Below are positions 36,106-47,939 of a DNA stretch of 64,000 nt, piece by piece; within the stretch, counting starts at the first letter, position 1, and every line of letters starts with the position of its first letter. The stretch covers positions 161,284,199 to 161,348,198 of the forward strand of contig OX235279.1 of NCBI GenBank assembly GCA_944472155.2, read 5' to 3'. This DNA is from Trichobilharzia szidati (lineage: Eukaryota > Platyhelminthes > Trematoda > Strigeidida > Schistosomatidae). The notes beneath the pieces are model-generated. The model ran no database searches and had not been told where the DNA came from. It worked only from the letters and a program-made list of their open reading frames with translations. A program made the position numbers and the translations under genes.

Positions 36106-36700
36106 ATTTTGGCATTTTCAGAAACAGTAGGGTGGAAATGATGCAGAAACGTAAAATGATAACAACAACAATAATAATACTACTATTAGTAAGACAAAAT
36201 TGTAAGATGATGTGGATAGTGAGTGTCAGCATAAAATTATAAATATGGAAGAATAATTGAGCCATTTTTTCGAAATGCTTATTATACAGTAAGTCCTAAG
36301 TAACACGTTTAACACCACATTTATCACACAGAACGCGGGTTAATGGGCCGGCCAAATAGGGTATCTTTGATTTGCTTTTATACTTGGTTTTGCGAGGGAG
36401 CGTAAAGTCTACTTCAACCTGATGAGGTGCAGCTAGGGAGAGGGAGAGTTGTGGACAGGGAGGGTGTTGCTAGTCAGACAATACAGATTTAGACCATTTC
36501 TCTCATGTGTTATTCAGGTGTCTTCCGACTAGGATAGTAAGGAGCTGACTGAGTGGTGGCAAACAGCTTATGTGTCCAACTGACAAGCGTTAATACCATT
36601 CCTAATGTCGTCGCATGGTCCTTTTTCTATAGCCCATGAAAGATGATGTTTGAAAAGTGATGAATTATAATATATACGATGGAGGATTTGACAAATTCTA
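36105..36700 (+). repeat. Dispersed repeat family E, copy 3
   Basis: Aligns with 31825-32430 and 55905-56450 throughout. No coding frame conserved. Confidence 0.75.
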
Positions 36701-36861
36701 AGAGTTAATGTTGAGTAATTCCAGCCTTCCTTAACTTAAACATGTACAAATTTTTTAGAGGAAACAATTTTCGATAATCAACAACTTATGGGATAGATAG
36801 TCAAGAAAGGTGAGATGATAGAACTATACCAAGGTATTTTATACTTGACATGACTTGTCTA

Positions 36862-36864
<3 letters not shown>

Positions 36865-36915
<51 letters not shown>
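36865..36915. repeat. Compound (CT)n(TA)n microsatellite
   Basis: A CT dinucleotide run passes directly into a TA run. Confidence 0.95.
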
Positions 36916-36917
<2 letters not shown>

Positions 36918-37379
36918 TACAGTTTATTGTTAATTTATGTATTCTGCCCATTCTTCTTCCTTATTGTTCCTGCTGTCCACTAATTCTGACCTGGGCTTTT
37001 CAAAAAAAGACAACATCATACTACGTAGAGCACTAAAGGCCGTAGGTAGGATCGGTGGTGTGTGTCTTTGACTCAAATAACTGACATCGTGCTTGTGGAT
37101 AGGCACTCCAATTATGGCAAGCAGTTGGCTTATGTTATCTTGTCTGATACCGAACATGCTCTCCACTTATTCGCAACTTTCTCCTATCATCTCTTCATGG
37201 GGGAGTGAAAACAGAAGAAGAGTTTACACTCGTACAGCTATAATTATATAGGAATTCTAACATACCATATTTGGCATGGGTTTTGTGTGAAGAGATAGTT
37301 AAATATCAGCAAAGAACTTACTGACTTCTCAGAAGTACTTTAACATTTAAACCTGTTCTCCGAGGTCCTCACGATTGTC

Positions 37380-38040
37380 TATATCATTTCATTTCCTCGT
37401 CCCACGCTTTTCTCCAATGTCACCCTGAAACCAAGCATGAGCTAGCCGTTTCTCATTCAGGTTCCACTTGACAGCCTCGTGAGATCTATCACTCAACTGT
37501 CTTTTTAGTGTCTATGTCCTATCCGTATCCATTTTCTTCTTCAGAATATTTGTTGGGTAATACAGTCAGTTCATTGCTGTTATTCTTTCCTGACCGACCA
37601 CCACCATCTGATCTTCAGCATAGAGCCAGCGAAGGCGGTTGCTGATAAAATTCTGAGGTCTTTTGGAAAACGTTTCCGTTACATAACAAGCCAATAGACA
37701 TATAAGAGAAAAGAATTGACATCAGTGCTGACATTAGGGAACTGCGTTCCTTACGCTAAGTGCATTGAATTCCCTAACTGATTTCAGATTACTGAAGGTC
37801 AGTTCAGCTTTTCAAATTCTGCCTTTGGTACCCGTGCTGCTTAGATAAGTGTAAGAGGTGACATCCTTCAGGTTTCTCCAGTTGATATTTTTTATTGGTG
37901 CTTGTTGTTGTTCTCGTTTTCAGTCAATGATGTTTTTTCATCACCTATGTCTTCTCTTTGTCCACTTCACTTGTTTATCTTCCCAGCCACGCAGCCTCTT
38001 CTAACATGTTATTGGTTTTTGCCTGAAATACGAGCATTTT
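37380..38040 (-). mobile_element. Decayed RTE-like retrotransposon
   Basis: Antisense RTE landmarks in order: TGGACGTGGAAGA-type 3' region, 'CATCTGATCTTCAGCATAGAGCC', 'TTGCTGATAAAATTCTGAGG', 'CACCTATGTCTTCTC' (from the ETEV block) and the 'TAACATGTTATTGGTTTTTGCCTG' AKNN block. Frames are broken. Confidence 0.7.
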
Positions 38041-38214
38041 GTGAGAGTCTTTGCGTGACAGTTATGAGACTATTACTAGAATACAGGTTGAAACAGTAGA
38101 AGTCACGCAAATACATAGCGGAAGTGCATTTTTGGAATTAGTGTCTTAGAACAATGCATTAACGTAGAGTAATTTCTAGCTGTGTGAAAATGAGGGGAGC
38201 ATTTCCAATAACCT

Positions 38215-38495
38215 GTGGATGGTTATCAACAGCTGCTCCCTTCACTGATTCCATAGCGAAGACCACATGACAGGCCGGCCAGAAAGAATTAGGAACAAGA
38301 AACTCTGTAAGGGAACGAGCTAACCAGGAATTTATTGTTCAAAAAATATGCCGAGGTAATTGGAGATGGGTTGATTTGGCCGTGGATCGGCAGGTGACAT
38401 GGAGGATATCGTGTGAGGAAAACCAGATGGAAAAGGATAAAGTGAAATGGAGATAACCTCCGGCTGAAGTTATATATTCCACTCTAAACTCAAGG
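38215..38495 (+). mobile_element. Decayed RTE-like 3' fragment
   Basis: 'GGTTATCAACAGCTGCTCCCTTC', 'GGCCGGCCAGAAAGAATTAGG' and 'GAACGAGCTAACCAGGAATTTATTGT' follow the RTE C-terminal order, ending 'TATATATTCCACTCTAAACTCAAGGTAATAATG'. Confidence 0.7.
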
Positions 38496-38509
38496 TAATA
38501 ATGTTATTC

Positions 38510-38915
38510 AGGTGTTGGTTAGCAGGAATTTGACTGGTTTCACGATTTCATCATGAACTTACTTGTGCTAGAGAACCATTGGAAAAGCTGAGAATACTGA
38601 AAAGTTGTTTCGTCCTGGTTTGGAACTCTTTATGACCAAGGCAGTGCAGAAGGTTGGGTGCGAGGACAAATACTCGCCAAAGACATTGGATATCCGTAGC
38701 TGCATTTCATGAATCGGCAGAAGTAGGAATTCCTTGGGCCATTGGAAAGGATCTCAGTGGCTGAGTGGTTTGCGAGCTCGCCTTGTAACCGGAAGGGCCT
38801 GCGTTCGAGCTCAAGTTGCGTACTTGTAAAGAGTCCCGAACTAAGCTGAGAAAACAGCTGTTCAGTACTCCCTGGTTTCTCAATGGTTCTCTAACCGATG
38901 TCAGTCATGATGAAC
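38510..38915. mobile_element. Family C inverted composite element, copy
   Basis: 38510-38640 is a minus-strand half: 'TGGTTTGGAACTC' and 'GTTTCGTCCTGG', the complement of GAGTTCCAAACCAGGACGAAAC. 38754-38915 is the plus half with a tRNA-like segment (GTTCGAGCTC), AGAGTCCCGAACTAAG, GAAAACAGCTGTTCAGTACTCC, and 'TCTCTAACCGATGTCAG'. Same architecture as the 46.5-47.0 kb unit. Confidence 0.7.
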
Positions 38916-38919
38916 TCCG

Positions 38920-39530
38920 GATTAATATTAATAACCATACATGAAAATGGCGAAAGACGCATACATATATAGATGAAATTTTATTTTATTAAATGGGAAT
39001 TATCAAAACAGGTGGCTGTCAATATATGTACATATGACATAATTTCATTATCATTTCACTTCGTCGTATATGAACTATTTCCACCTGCTAACTTCTACCT
39101 AATCCTCCCACTGCATTTTTTTCAACTTTATGACATCACATATGCCTTTAGGCATGTATAATACATCCCTGTTCTATTTTACGAATGTATCTATACACTA
39201 TTTTCTGTTTTTCTTCATTATCTGATATAAAGACAGCACTTTTTTACATTCAGAATGCATTAAAATAACTGAAGGGAAAGTAACAACCTTAATAAGTAGA
39301 AGCAGAATCCAAATATACATTCTGTCAGTATTTATTCCTACTGAAAGAAACTATTTATTTTAAATTATACCACTAAAAAGAATCGCGAAATACTGGACAG
39401 TAATTTCATCGCACTGACGACCGAATATATTGTGACTTTAAGGCATCAAAGTGAATTTGTTGACACTCCAGTCACTAAGATGCAATCCAATGTTCCATTA
39501 GTTCTGACTTCAGTCTATACTTCATATTTG
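38920..39530. other. Unassigned AT-rich sequence
   Basis: No gene recognised. Confidence 0.4.
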
Positions 39531-40345
39531 GTGTCATTATCATTGTCTCCTTTGGTTGTGAGTAGAACATGGGGCTTCAACAAGAGCATAGTCTCCCATC
39601 TCCTCCTCGCCACACTATCTCTTCCATACCATCCTCGGACAAACATCAGTCTCTAAGTTTCTCATTCAGGTTCTAATCGAGCGATGGCCTGCATCGCGCG
39701 TGACTTCACTCAACAGTCTCCCCAGAGTGTGCTCAGTCCATCTTCATTTTCTCCGATACATTTACTGAGCCATAAGTTCTTGTTTGGTTTTTTCCCACAT
39801 TTTCATGTCGCTGACTTTTTCTCGCCAGCCGGCCAGGACTGGTAGCGGTTGTTGATAAAATTTTGCTACAGAGGCCTCTTGGAAATGCTCTACGCGAGGT
39901 ACGCGCACGCACCCATATAGAAGAGCTGAATCACTGACTGAATTAACATTGGTGTTGAACAGAATTCAAATCTTGGAGGAGTACACAAGATATCCAGAGT
40001 GATTTCAGATTGATGAAGCTGTCTATCTTGCCTTTCCGACTCTGGCTGGTTTTGACATCTTCATCAGTGTCATCTGTGGTTGAAATGATGCTTCCTAGCT
40101 GAATAAGTGAAGGAAGTAACATCTGACAAATCTCTCCCGTTGAAAGTAATTGGAGCTGGTTGTTGTTGGCTTGCTGATCGGTTGGTCATCTTCACCACCT
40201 CCGTCTTTTGTATGTTCACTTCACGTGTAATCCTGTCTTCGCTGCTCGGCTAGCCTCTTCTGCCAGTTTGTTGTTTTGCGCCTGCCCGTCTCCTTCGAGT
40301 TTGTGTGACATTAGACATAAATCATCCATGCGCGAAATCTAGATT
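39530..40345 (-). mobile_element. Decayed RTE-like retrotransposon
   Basis: Antisense 3' end ('CTTTGGTTGTGAGTAGAACATGGGGCTTC'), then the antisense of WIGHT, of the ingredients 'CTCGCCAGCCGGCCAGGA', of 'GATGCTTCCTAGCTGAATAAGTG' and of the ETEVMK block ('CATCTTCACCACCTCCGTCTT'), ending near the antisense of the SHKL/FADD area at 40300-40345. Confidence 0.75.
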
Positions 40346-40940
40346 AACTACAGTCTTCTTATCGGTCCAACGAACTCCTGTCACCTCACTCCCCACAATC
40401 TGATGAATTATCCAGTCCCCCACAATCTAGAATATAATCGGTAATAATAGGTAGCTAGCCTTATGTTACTCCTGTTTTCACTTGAAACGCCTCATTGAGT
40501 TTTCCCGTTGTCGACCGCATGTTGCATTGTCATACAGCTGTGGTTGAATTAGGCTGATAAAGATTTGAGCACTACGTTCCATAGTGTTAAGCAGTTTCCA
40601 GCACTTTGCCACAGAGAACAGGTAAAAGTGGAGTTCTACTCTATTTGAAGTCTTATGTTACAGTCGGCAGCCACGGGAAGACTAATAATACACGTTGACA
40701 GATTATAAACTACAGAAATTAAATACTATTCAATATTACCTAAGAAAATTAGCAAGTTAAAGTCCACGAAAATGTTAATACAGCACCTGAACGGTTAAAA
40801 TGGAGCGCGCAAAACGACTTACTGATTGAATTAGGTGTCAGCATTGAAGAGATCCAAATAGCTGAATCAATATGCATAAAGAAATTTGGGTCACGTTAAC
40901 GAATTGCAGTCTATTTTATTCGAGGTGAAATTTAAACACA
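40345..40940. other. Unassigned sequence
   Basis: 40370-40560 may continue the antisense RTE RT (antisense of the 'QLLRHYGIP' area) but is too worn to call. Confidence 0.3.
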
Positions 40941-41095
40941 CACAAGTTGATATGATTATGAGCAATAGTTTGTGCTCGGAACGTGGTCATCAGTTAATAT
41001 TACTGTATAACAACACTGTGTGATTTATCAAAATAAAATCTTATCCATAATGGAGTTATGCTCTACCACAGTGCCCAAGTTTTATACTTATATTA
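40940..41095 (+). repeat. Single-arm relative of the 34-kb foldback
   Basis: 'GATATGATTATGAGCAATAG' through 'TCTTATCCATAATGGAGTTATG' matches the right foldback arm. It then continues 'CTCTACCACAGTGCCCAAGTTTTATACTTATATT', complementary to the outer left arm at 33973-34010. Confidence 0.85.
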
Positions 41096-41099
41096 AACA

Positions 41100-41900
41100 C
41101 ACACACACTTTCCTTTGGATCACACAACGTGTGATCCGTCCCATTCCAGCGAAACGCCTGACCGATGTGTAGATCACTTCAATACTCTGGCTAGCAAGAA
41201 GTGAAATAATAGGTGATATGTGAATGGCGTTATTCAAATACTCATCTAAATCAATCGGTAGCATAAAGTAATATCGTTATATTTTCACTTGTTCTCTTAA
41301 TTTCCACGTATATCGTCCAACATAGAACATATTCTGTGTTATCGGAATAATTTCTTTTTTCTAAGAAACCAAGTACTGAGCTACCTACTCCTCGAACTCT
41401 GAGTAGATTGGGAATTTCTTCCAGTCTATTACCAAGTGGCCTGAATTCGTATGAGGTGTGTCACGCCGGATACATCATAGTGACGAGGTCCGCACCAAAA
41501 CAGCGAAACAGATGTCCAGTATGTTTAGATCACTTCAATCAATCTATGAAGCTAGTTGTACGGGTTGATATGCTGTTGGGAGTATCTTACTACTCATGCG
41601 AAACAGTAAGTAGTATAAGGTATCAGGAAGCATTTATACTTGATTTAGTGATAGACATTTCTGGCATCATTTGTGATGAAATTCCTCCTCAAACCGTGTG
41701 CAACTTGGAAATTACGAATTAATCTAAGTGTTGTAAGATTCACAAATTGGTCACTGACTCGGTTTCGATGAAAGCCAATCTATATGTATTTGTGATAAGG
41801 CTTCACATGTATGCTGAGTCTCAATCAGTCAGTAGGACATCCTTTTCCACAAAACTCCAGTTGACATTCGTCAGCCGTAATTTGTTCAGCGTCCATGTAA
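41100..41900. other. Unassigned sequence
   Basis: A 104-codon frame at 41408-41722 (+) has five Cys but no motif I can name. It may be part of the decayed Penelope region that follows. Confidence 0.3.
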
Positions 41901-41929
41901 AAGACAAGTTGCCTTATCTGTCCATCTGA

Positions 41930-42610
41930 ATGTTCGTTTATCAGAATTCACCTACTGTCCTGGGGCAATGTATATCCTCCGTAAACATAAAATGCTTTCT
42001 ACACGGTCACGAAAGTGCATTCTAGCATGAGGATAGAAGTAAGCGTGTGAGGAACTCTACTCTGAAACAGTGATTGACTTCTTTCACCACAACAACTTTG
42101 GAAAATGATTGTAAGATCATCATCTATCGAATTCATGCTAACTTCCTGGTCACGTTTTTTCTATTCTAAGCTTCGAAAGGCAATGGATGCCTTGGAAATA
42201 CTCATGAATTCAAGCCAGAGCATTTTGGGTAGAAAAGAAGAGGGAACAGAATTCATACTGGAATGTGAATCACATACACCCTTTCCATTCCTGGATGTAA
42301 CACCACTTACTAGAAGACAAGACTACTTGATCCAAAGATCAGTATGTCATCGCACACCAAAATGTACTAGACAGTTCGTTCACTTTCAGGGCTTAGTCGT
42401 ACTGATCCGAAAGCAAAACTTACTACGCGTGACCTACCTTATTCTCAGGGTTTATAAAATTCTGTTACGAAAATACGGGAGAGAATGGACTAAAATCACT
42501 ACGTGAGACCCTACTGGAGAACGGATATCCACTCGGATTTATCAACAAATCTCCGTCGCTGAAAGTCTTAAGTGTTCCTAAGAAAACTCTGTCTCTTCAT
42601 GGATCTAGAA
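41930..42610 (+). mobile_element. Penelope-like retroelement, RT-to-linker fragment
   Basis: 42105-42506 reads EFILECESHTPFPFLDVTPL, TRRQDYLIQRSVCHRTPKCT, RQFVHFQG, the Penelope block 'PFLD..L.R...G.....VYRKPT.T..Y..F.S'. After a frameshift, 'ENGLKSLRETLLENGYPLGF' matches the helix preceding the linker. Not intact. Confidence 0.8.
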
Positions 42611-42619
42611 TTCAAAGGT

Positions 42620-43895
42620 AATTTTGAAGCAGAAATTCTTAGAAACCGCCTTTCCGAAAATGTCTGAAGAAATCATTTCAATCAGCCAACCTACAAATCA
42701 CATTCATCAATAGTAGCAGACAGTTAATCCAGTCAGTCAAGCGTTTGGGATGAGATACTGCCTCCCTTGGCCTCCTGAATATGTATTTATCAGTTTACTT
42801 GTTTCTGTAGAGGAAAGTATATTATCGACCGTACACAGTGTGAAATGCACAAAGGTATTCTGGAAGACTGACCAGCTTGGCTAGTCAGGAGAGAAAAGGG
42901 GAATACTGGTGGCTCTATCATCTAACACCTTGTGAACACTGGATATTTGACGAGGCCCCGCCATCTGCATGACTGCTTCTCAGTGCTTACACAGCCTTCG
43001 TCAGTATTACACGACTGTTCGTCAAGTGAGGTGAAATTTTATTCGCTGTTCACAACTTTTATTGTCCACGAATTTTTACGAGATATATTACAAGATTTTT
43101 AAGTAGCTGGCGAGTCAGCCATCCAGAATTCCTATTGTTTCAGTTGATTAAGCTATCTCTGATCTGAGTCATAAGGTGTTCATCACACTGACAAGCTCGG
43201 ACCCAAACAATCCATTTAGCTAGCTAGCTTTCAAGCAGGCAAGCACTACTGATTGTTGTCTTGAAAATGGCAGTATCCGGCTACTCATCTCAGTCAGTCA
43301 GTAGTATCTAACAGCATGCAATGAAAGAAAAGAATGTTTTTCTCATTAATAAATGAGAAAATTGTTAATGGAAATAAAATATAATTAACTGTGACAGTGT
43401 GAATAGAGAGAGAGACATAGAGAGATAAATGACAATTACAGTTTTGTAATAATGCACACATATAAATGGTTTGATTGATGATGGATGGGTGGCACTGGCA
43501 TTGGTCCTTACAACAGGAGCTGACGTATTAACACTGACAGAGTAATAGAGCTAAACATACCTAGTAGTTAATTAAGTTGGGTGAAATTTGACATACTAAC
43601 TGTAACAGATGTAATTGTATAGTTGAAATGAAGAAAAAAGCTGCGTGAGGGTGGAGTAAAACTCAGAGATTCGACAAAGTAACTGGCCCACTTGATTCAC
43701 AAAGCAAATAAAAATAAAAAAATTAGGCGAAGTACTGTAAAGTCACTGTAGGTAGGGTCCTTGAGGAACCAATGTCATCAGTTGATGAAGCATTCAGAGC
43801 TAGATGAATGGACGGTGACCATACCACGTTGACAAAAAGCACTTGTTCTCCTTTGACCACAAAAGTTAAGCGACGCTGAGCCAACTGAGTAGTTG
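42620..43895. other. Unassigned sequence with a short dispersed repeat
   Basis: 43220-43315 matches 23785-23885. No gene recognised. Confidence 0.35.
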
Positions 43896-43899
43896 CATG

Positions 43900-44135
43900 A
43901 GTGGTCGACTGGAAAAACTAGATGTCGATGGCATTTTGTACGACGTTGGTTCAGTTATCCGAGATTCGATCCTCTGCCACGGCACTCCTAAACCTCTCTA
44001 AGCTTGTCATTAGCCCGTTAAAAAGATAGAAGGTTCGGTGGTGTGAGGCTAGAAATCCTACCTCCATGGAAAATAATGACACTGCTACTGAAACTTTAAA
44101 GTCCACGAGCTAAAGCCATAAGTCCTACTGGAAAC
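43900..44135 (+). mobile_element. tRNA-derived SINE, family A, worn copy
   Basis: 'GAGATTCGATCCTCTGCCACGGCACTCCTAAACC', 'GAGGCTAGAAATCCTACC' and the 3' 'AAGCCATAAGTCCTACTGGAAACG' follow the family A order. Confidence 0.65.
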
Positions 44136-44149
44136 GCTAACGAATATTA

Positions 44150-44415
44150 GTTTGCATATACTACTTCACCTGCCTGCTTGTAGGAGATAGGTATGTCGGC
44201 TATACCCAGCGTTTACTATCCAAACGTATTATCGAACACTTACTCATTGTCATGGTTTTATAAAGGAGAAAAAGGATCCCCACTCCTCAAAATCAGCTGT
44301 ATCCTGGAACACCTAGTCGAATCTCGACACCAAGTTAATTCACAAAGGAACTTCAGAGTTATCTACAGAATACGTATGAATCTAGCTAAAGGCGTACAAA
44401 TCAAATTTGTGTGAA
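44150..44415 (+). mobile_element. Penelope-like element GIY-YIG C-terminal fragment
   Basis: 44193-44414 has LLKISCILEHLVESRHQVN and FRVIYRIRMNLAKGVQIKFV, the Penelope 'S.I..HL....H.V.....F..IYR......R.RFL' segment between the EH block and the C-terminal 'EA.AI' block. Confidence 0.78.
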
Positions 44416-44724
44416 TAGACGGCAGAGTAAGATTAAAGTTTTTACACTTGCAGTTTCTGAGAGGAATACAAATTACTCCTTGAAGTTACTGGAAAACAGC
44501 TGTGCTACAACCCTCCTAGGAATATGTGTATATTAATCAATCACACTTCATTAAAGAATTGAAATCTTGAGAGGGAATGTAAGTATACATGTACAGTTCA
44601 CCAAACCATGTTATAGAATAGTGGCTAACTTGATTAAGTAGCACTAACCAGACGTATTTCGTGGAAATATAACTAAGTGAAGCCATCAGAATTCTTGGAC
44701 TTGTTTCTGTATAATAGTGCAAGT

Positions 44725-44990
44725 CTCCACTCCACTGTGTCCTCCGTAGTCTTCTTTAGTTAGCTCTACAGTTGTTCGAAATATTTTCATCTTCTTCTCC
44801 TACCCCTCCTCCATGTCATCCATGAACGCAGGCCCAACCCGCCGTTTCCCATTCGAGTTCTACTCGGGGGCTTACTAACTAGCTGTTTAATGTCAGTCAA
44901 TGGTCTTCTCATCGCCCAATGTCCAGTCCATCTTCACTTAATTCGGCGTGTTTGTCAGCCGTTGGATTGTTGAATAACGCAAGAACACGT
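44725..44990 (-). mobile_element. RTE-like 3' fragment
   Basis: Antisense RTE terminus: 'CACTCCACTGTGTCC', 'GGCCCAACCCGCCGTTTCCC', 'TCGAGTTCTACTCGGGGGC', 'CATCTTCACTTAATTCGGCGTGTTTG'. Short and frameshifted. Confidence 0.65.
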
Positions 44991-44999
44991 CATACTGAA

Positions 45000-45580
45000 A
45001 TCTGAAAAAGGCTCAGGAGTGGTGCTGATGGATAAAACGACTACACTGCAAAGATAAAAACTGTTTTAAATAACGCGTTGAGGTATAAATTGGGGGCCTG
45101 TCAGAAAAATAAGATATATGCGGTTTAGAAGCGCATCAAAAACTTATTGAGACATTTCCTAGATAAAGAAGATATTGAATGACAAAGGTGCTCATTGTGA
45201 TTTAAAACCCCAAGAATGCCACCGGGCCAATATGTTTGTATGTCATTCCAGAAACACACAAAGAAGATATCCCTCTGAGACCTAAAATTTTATGATCAAA
45301 TTGTTTCAGCAGGACAAAAGTACTTGTTTACTGGTGGAGAAGTTGAAAATTATTCGTCAACGTCAGCTGTGGGTACCACGAAGGATTCATTTCATTTCGC
45401 TTTAAGTCCAAACCAAATGAACGTGATGAAGAACTGGCTCAGTTACCGATCCTTACTGCAATTTACATCTTAGTCAGTGCCCACGTTCCCTAATTGACAC
45501 AGTAATAAGTGTTGCACGTTTCCGTGTGGGTGGCAAGGAGGAGACAGTGTAAAGTGCATTGTTGAAAAACTATACGGATT
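45000..45580 (+). mobile_element. Penelope-like element, N-terminal RT fragment
   Basis: Reading frames give EKGSGVVLMDKTTT with KTVLN (the Penelope 'D KG..VV.M....Y' RT start). Then comes a segment equivalent to '..LY..PK.HK...PLRP' in pieces at 45190-45300, then ERDEELAQLPILT. Several frameshifts. Confidence 0.65.
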
Positions 45581-45649
45581 CATGTAACGACCCGATTAAA
45601 GAAAGAATCAGAAAAACATAGAAAAAATTCCCATATAGACATTTAGAAA

Positions 45650-45960
45650 ACGGAAAGATTTAGTGAAGAAATATTTACTTTTCAATTAGATTCTCATCTC
45701 TGACTCTACTCTAATAAATATTGCATTTTTATTATAATACACAACAATTTACGAATCAAGTGGGATGTCATTAGGGTGATAATTTACGAAGAAAATTTTC
45801 GCACACAATTAAAAGGTAGAAATTGTTACAACACGTGGGTTGCATTATGCATAACATTGGAAAAATGAAGAGTAATTAAAGAATAAGCGTGTGCACAGTT
45901 TGATTACGTAACAGAATGTTAAAGAAAATAAAACGATTTGGACAATATCTTGTAACTAAG
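45650..45960. repeat. Left arm of an imperfect inverted repeat flanking a Penelope C-terminus
   Basis: 45770-45960 pairs with 46190-46400 (shared 'CACACAATTAAAAGGTAGAA', 'AATGAAGAGTAATTAAAGAA', 'AAAGAAAATAAAACGATTTG'). 45650-45745 pairs with 46983-47085. It contains the unoccupied target AACAATTT (45743-45750) of the family C insertion in the other arm. Confidence 0.85.
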
Positions 45961-45964
45961 GTTC

Positions 45965-46095
45965 AAGTGGTCATAAGTGGTCATATAGCTGAAGCAATAG
46001 GAATCCACCTGAAGAAGCCAAACCTGTGTGTTCAGAAGAAATTTGTACAGCCACTTTCGTTACCTTGGCCATCGTTACGTGAATGTATAAACCGG
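45965..46095 (+). mobile_element. Penelope-like element, extreme C-terminus
   Basis: Within the open frame 45916-46269, the segment AEAIGIHLKKPNLCVQKKFV followed by PLSLPWP is the conserved Penelope C-terminal block. The rest of that frame is inverted-repeat sequence. Confidence 0.8.
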
Positions 46096-46464
46096 ACTAC
46101 TTCGCCCCCTCCCCCTAAACCTTTAAAAATTATAAAAATTATAATTGTTCAAATTATTTTATTCTTGCTGACTACTTCATCTTTAATTACATGTTATCAT
46201 TGTTCAAATCGTTTTATTTTCTTTAGCAGTCTGTCACGCAATCAACATGTACACACGCTTATTCTTTAATTACTCTTCATTTTTCCGAAATTATTCATTA
46301 TGCAATGCATGTGTTGCAAATATTTCTACCTTTTAATTGTGTGCATTAATTCTCCTCGTTAATTATCACCCCTTGTGATGGTTTGAAAATTATCACCCGA
46401 TTGACATGTTGACACTGACTAATTATTGTTAACAAACGTATCACCATTTGATTGGTAAATTGTT

Positions 46465-46982
46465 CTGTGATTGCATGGAGGATTTCATCATGAGCTGACA
46501 TCAGTTAAAAAATCACTGGAAAACCTGGGAGTACTGAACAGCTGTTTCGTCCTAGTTTGGGACCAATATTGAAACCATTACTTGAAAATTAATCTGATGC
46601 TCACTAGTGACTGCCCTATTCAGGCAGTTAATCTGGGGTTCTAGTAGGAAGCCGTGATCAGTAGGGTACAGCAGGCTGAAGACGAGGCAGTAACTCATCG
46701 AAGAAGATATTACGAAGTGGTCGCGCTATGTCATGAATTGGCAGAAGTTAGAATTCAAGGACCACTGGATTGGGTCCCAGTGGCTCAATGGTCTATGAGC
46801 TCGCCTTCTAACCAGAAGGTCCTGGGTTCGAATTCCGGTTGGTGTGTACCGTGAAGAGTCCCAAACTAAGGCAAAACGGCTGTCCAGTACTCCAAGGTTT
46901 TCCAGTGGTTCTCTAACCGATGTCAGCTCATGACGAAATCCTCCATGCAATCAAACAAAATCCCTACAAAACCAATACTTGA
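46465..46982. mobile_element. Family C composite element: inverted hammerhead-like arms plus tRNA-like core, 8-bp target duplication
   Basis: 518-bp unit flanked by AAATTGTT at 46457-46464 and 46983-46990. The left part (46485-46562) is the minus-strand arm: reversed, it reads GGTCCCAAACTAGGACGAAA, CAGCTGTTCAGTACTCCCAGG, then the 3' tail to 'GATTGCATGG'. The right part has a tRNA-like segment (46780-46845, with CAATGG and GGTTCGAATTCC), then GAGTCCCAAACTAAG, GCAAAACGGCTGTCCAGTAC, and the same tail 'CCATGCAATC'. The outer right end extends about 30 bp beyond the left. Confidence 0.8.
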
Positions 46983-47089
46983 AAATTGTTGTGTAGTGTA
47001 TTAATAAATGCTACTTAAATATATTAGAGTGGAGCTAGAGATGAGGACCTAATTGAAAAGTAAATATTTCTTCGCTCAATCTTTCTGTA

Positions 47090-47810
47090 ATCTGAGAAAT
47101 GTTTCCGAAGACCTGTATTCCACTCAAAACCTAGAAGAATAAACAGAAGAACAACGTGACCAATATATTTTGTGTGTGTTTCCTTATTTACATTGTCCAC
47201 ATATTATTTTCTCTCTTTTCATGTGAAATTTCATTCGGTATTCACCCTTCATACTCTCGGATTATTAACTGATGACGATTTATTTGTTATCGGATGGTTC
47301 TGCCGGATTTTCACAAACATACTTTGACAATTTTTTCCTCTTATCAAAGGCTATTTTCCTCTCATCTTTACGCTGTAAGTGAAGCGCAGGGCTTGAGACC
47401 GTTTTTGCAACTCAGCTTAAAGAACCGAGTCAATCCAAACCACCGGAATTATGGTTATCTACTTCGGCGAACCGATATTTCATCAAATCAAATTCACAGG
47501 GGCTACAACTCGATTTCCAGATCAACTCAGTACAGAATGACGCTTCACTATCATCTAGTGAACTACGACGAGGTTGAGAAGTTCCCCAAAGGCGATTCAA
47601 ACCCAGATGTCCAAATATTTCTGATCTCTGTGGTCATTACCCCATAGGACCCCAGTAGCCCATCCTCTAATGTAATAATCTTTTGCTGGCTCAAAATCAG
47701 AAAAGAAAAAGGAGATGTTTCTAAGCATTTTCATTCGAATTTTACAGAAAAACTCACGAAAATACACATATGAATATCAGTTTTACGTGATAATTTTGAT
47801 GCATATGAAT
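47090..47810. other. Unassigned sequence, 3' flank of the channel gene
   Basis: 47110-47145 resembles an RTE 3' end ('CTGTATTCCACTCAAAACCTAGAAG'). The 117-codon frame at 47294-47647 has no motif I recognise. Confidence 0.35.
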
Positions 47811-47939
47811 ATGATTTATTATTATTATGCAACGCACGATATTCACAAAAGAGAAACATTCACATGAAGTTTTTACTGAGGTATGCCTATCAAGAAATGA
47901 TTTAATGAGTACTCATAAGTTATTTACTTCAAATGAAAA

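Noticed and set aside
41408..41722. 104-codon frame with a CPVCLDHF stretch, considered as a RING-type zinc finger
   Set aside because: Only one CxxC pair, and no second cysteine/histidine set with RING spacing.
47294..47647. 117-codon frame downstream of the channel gene
   Set aside because: No motif, opposite strand to the gene, and no conserved repeat partner in the window.
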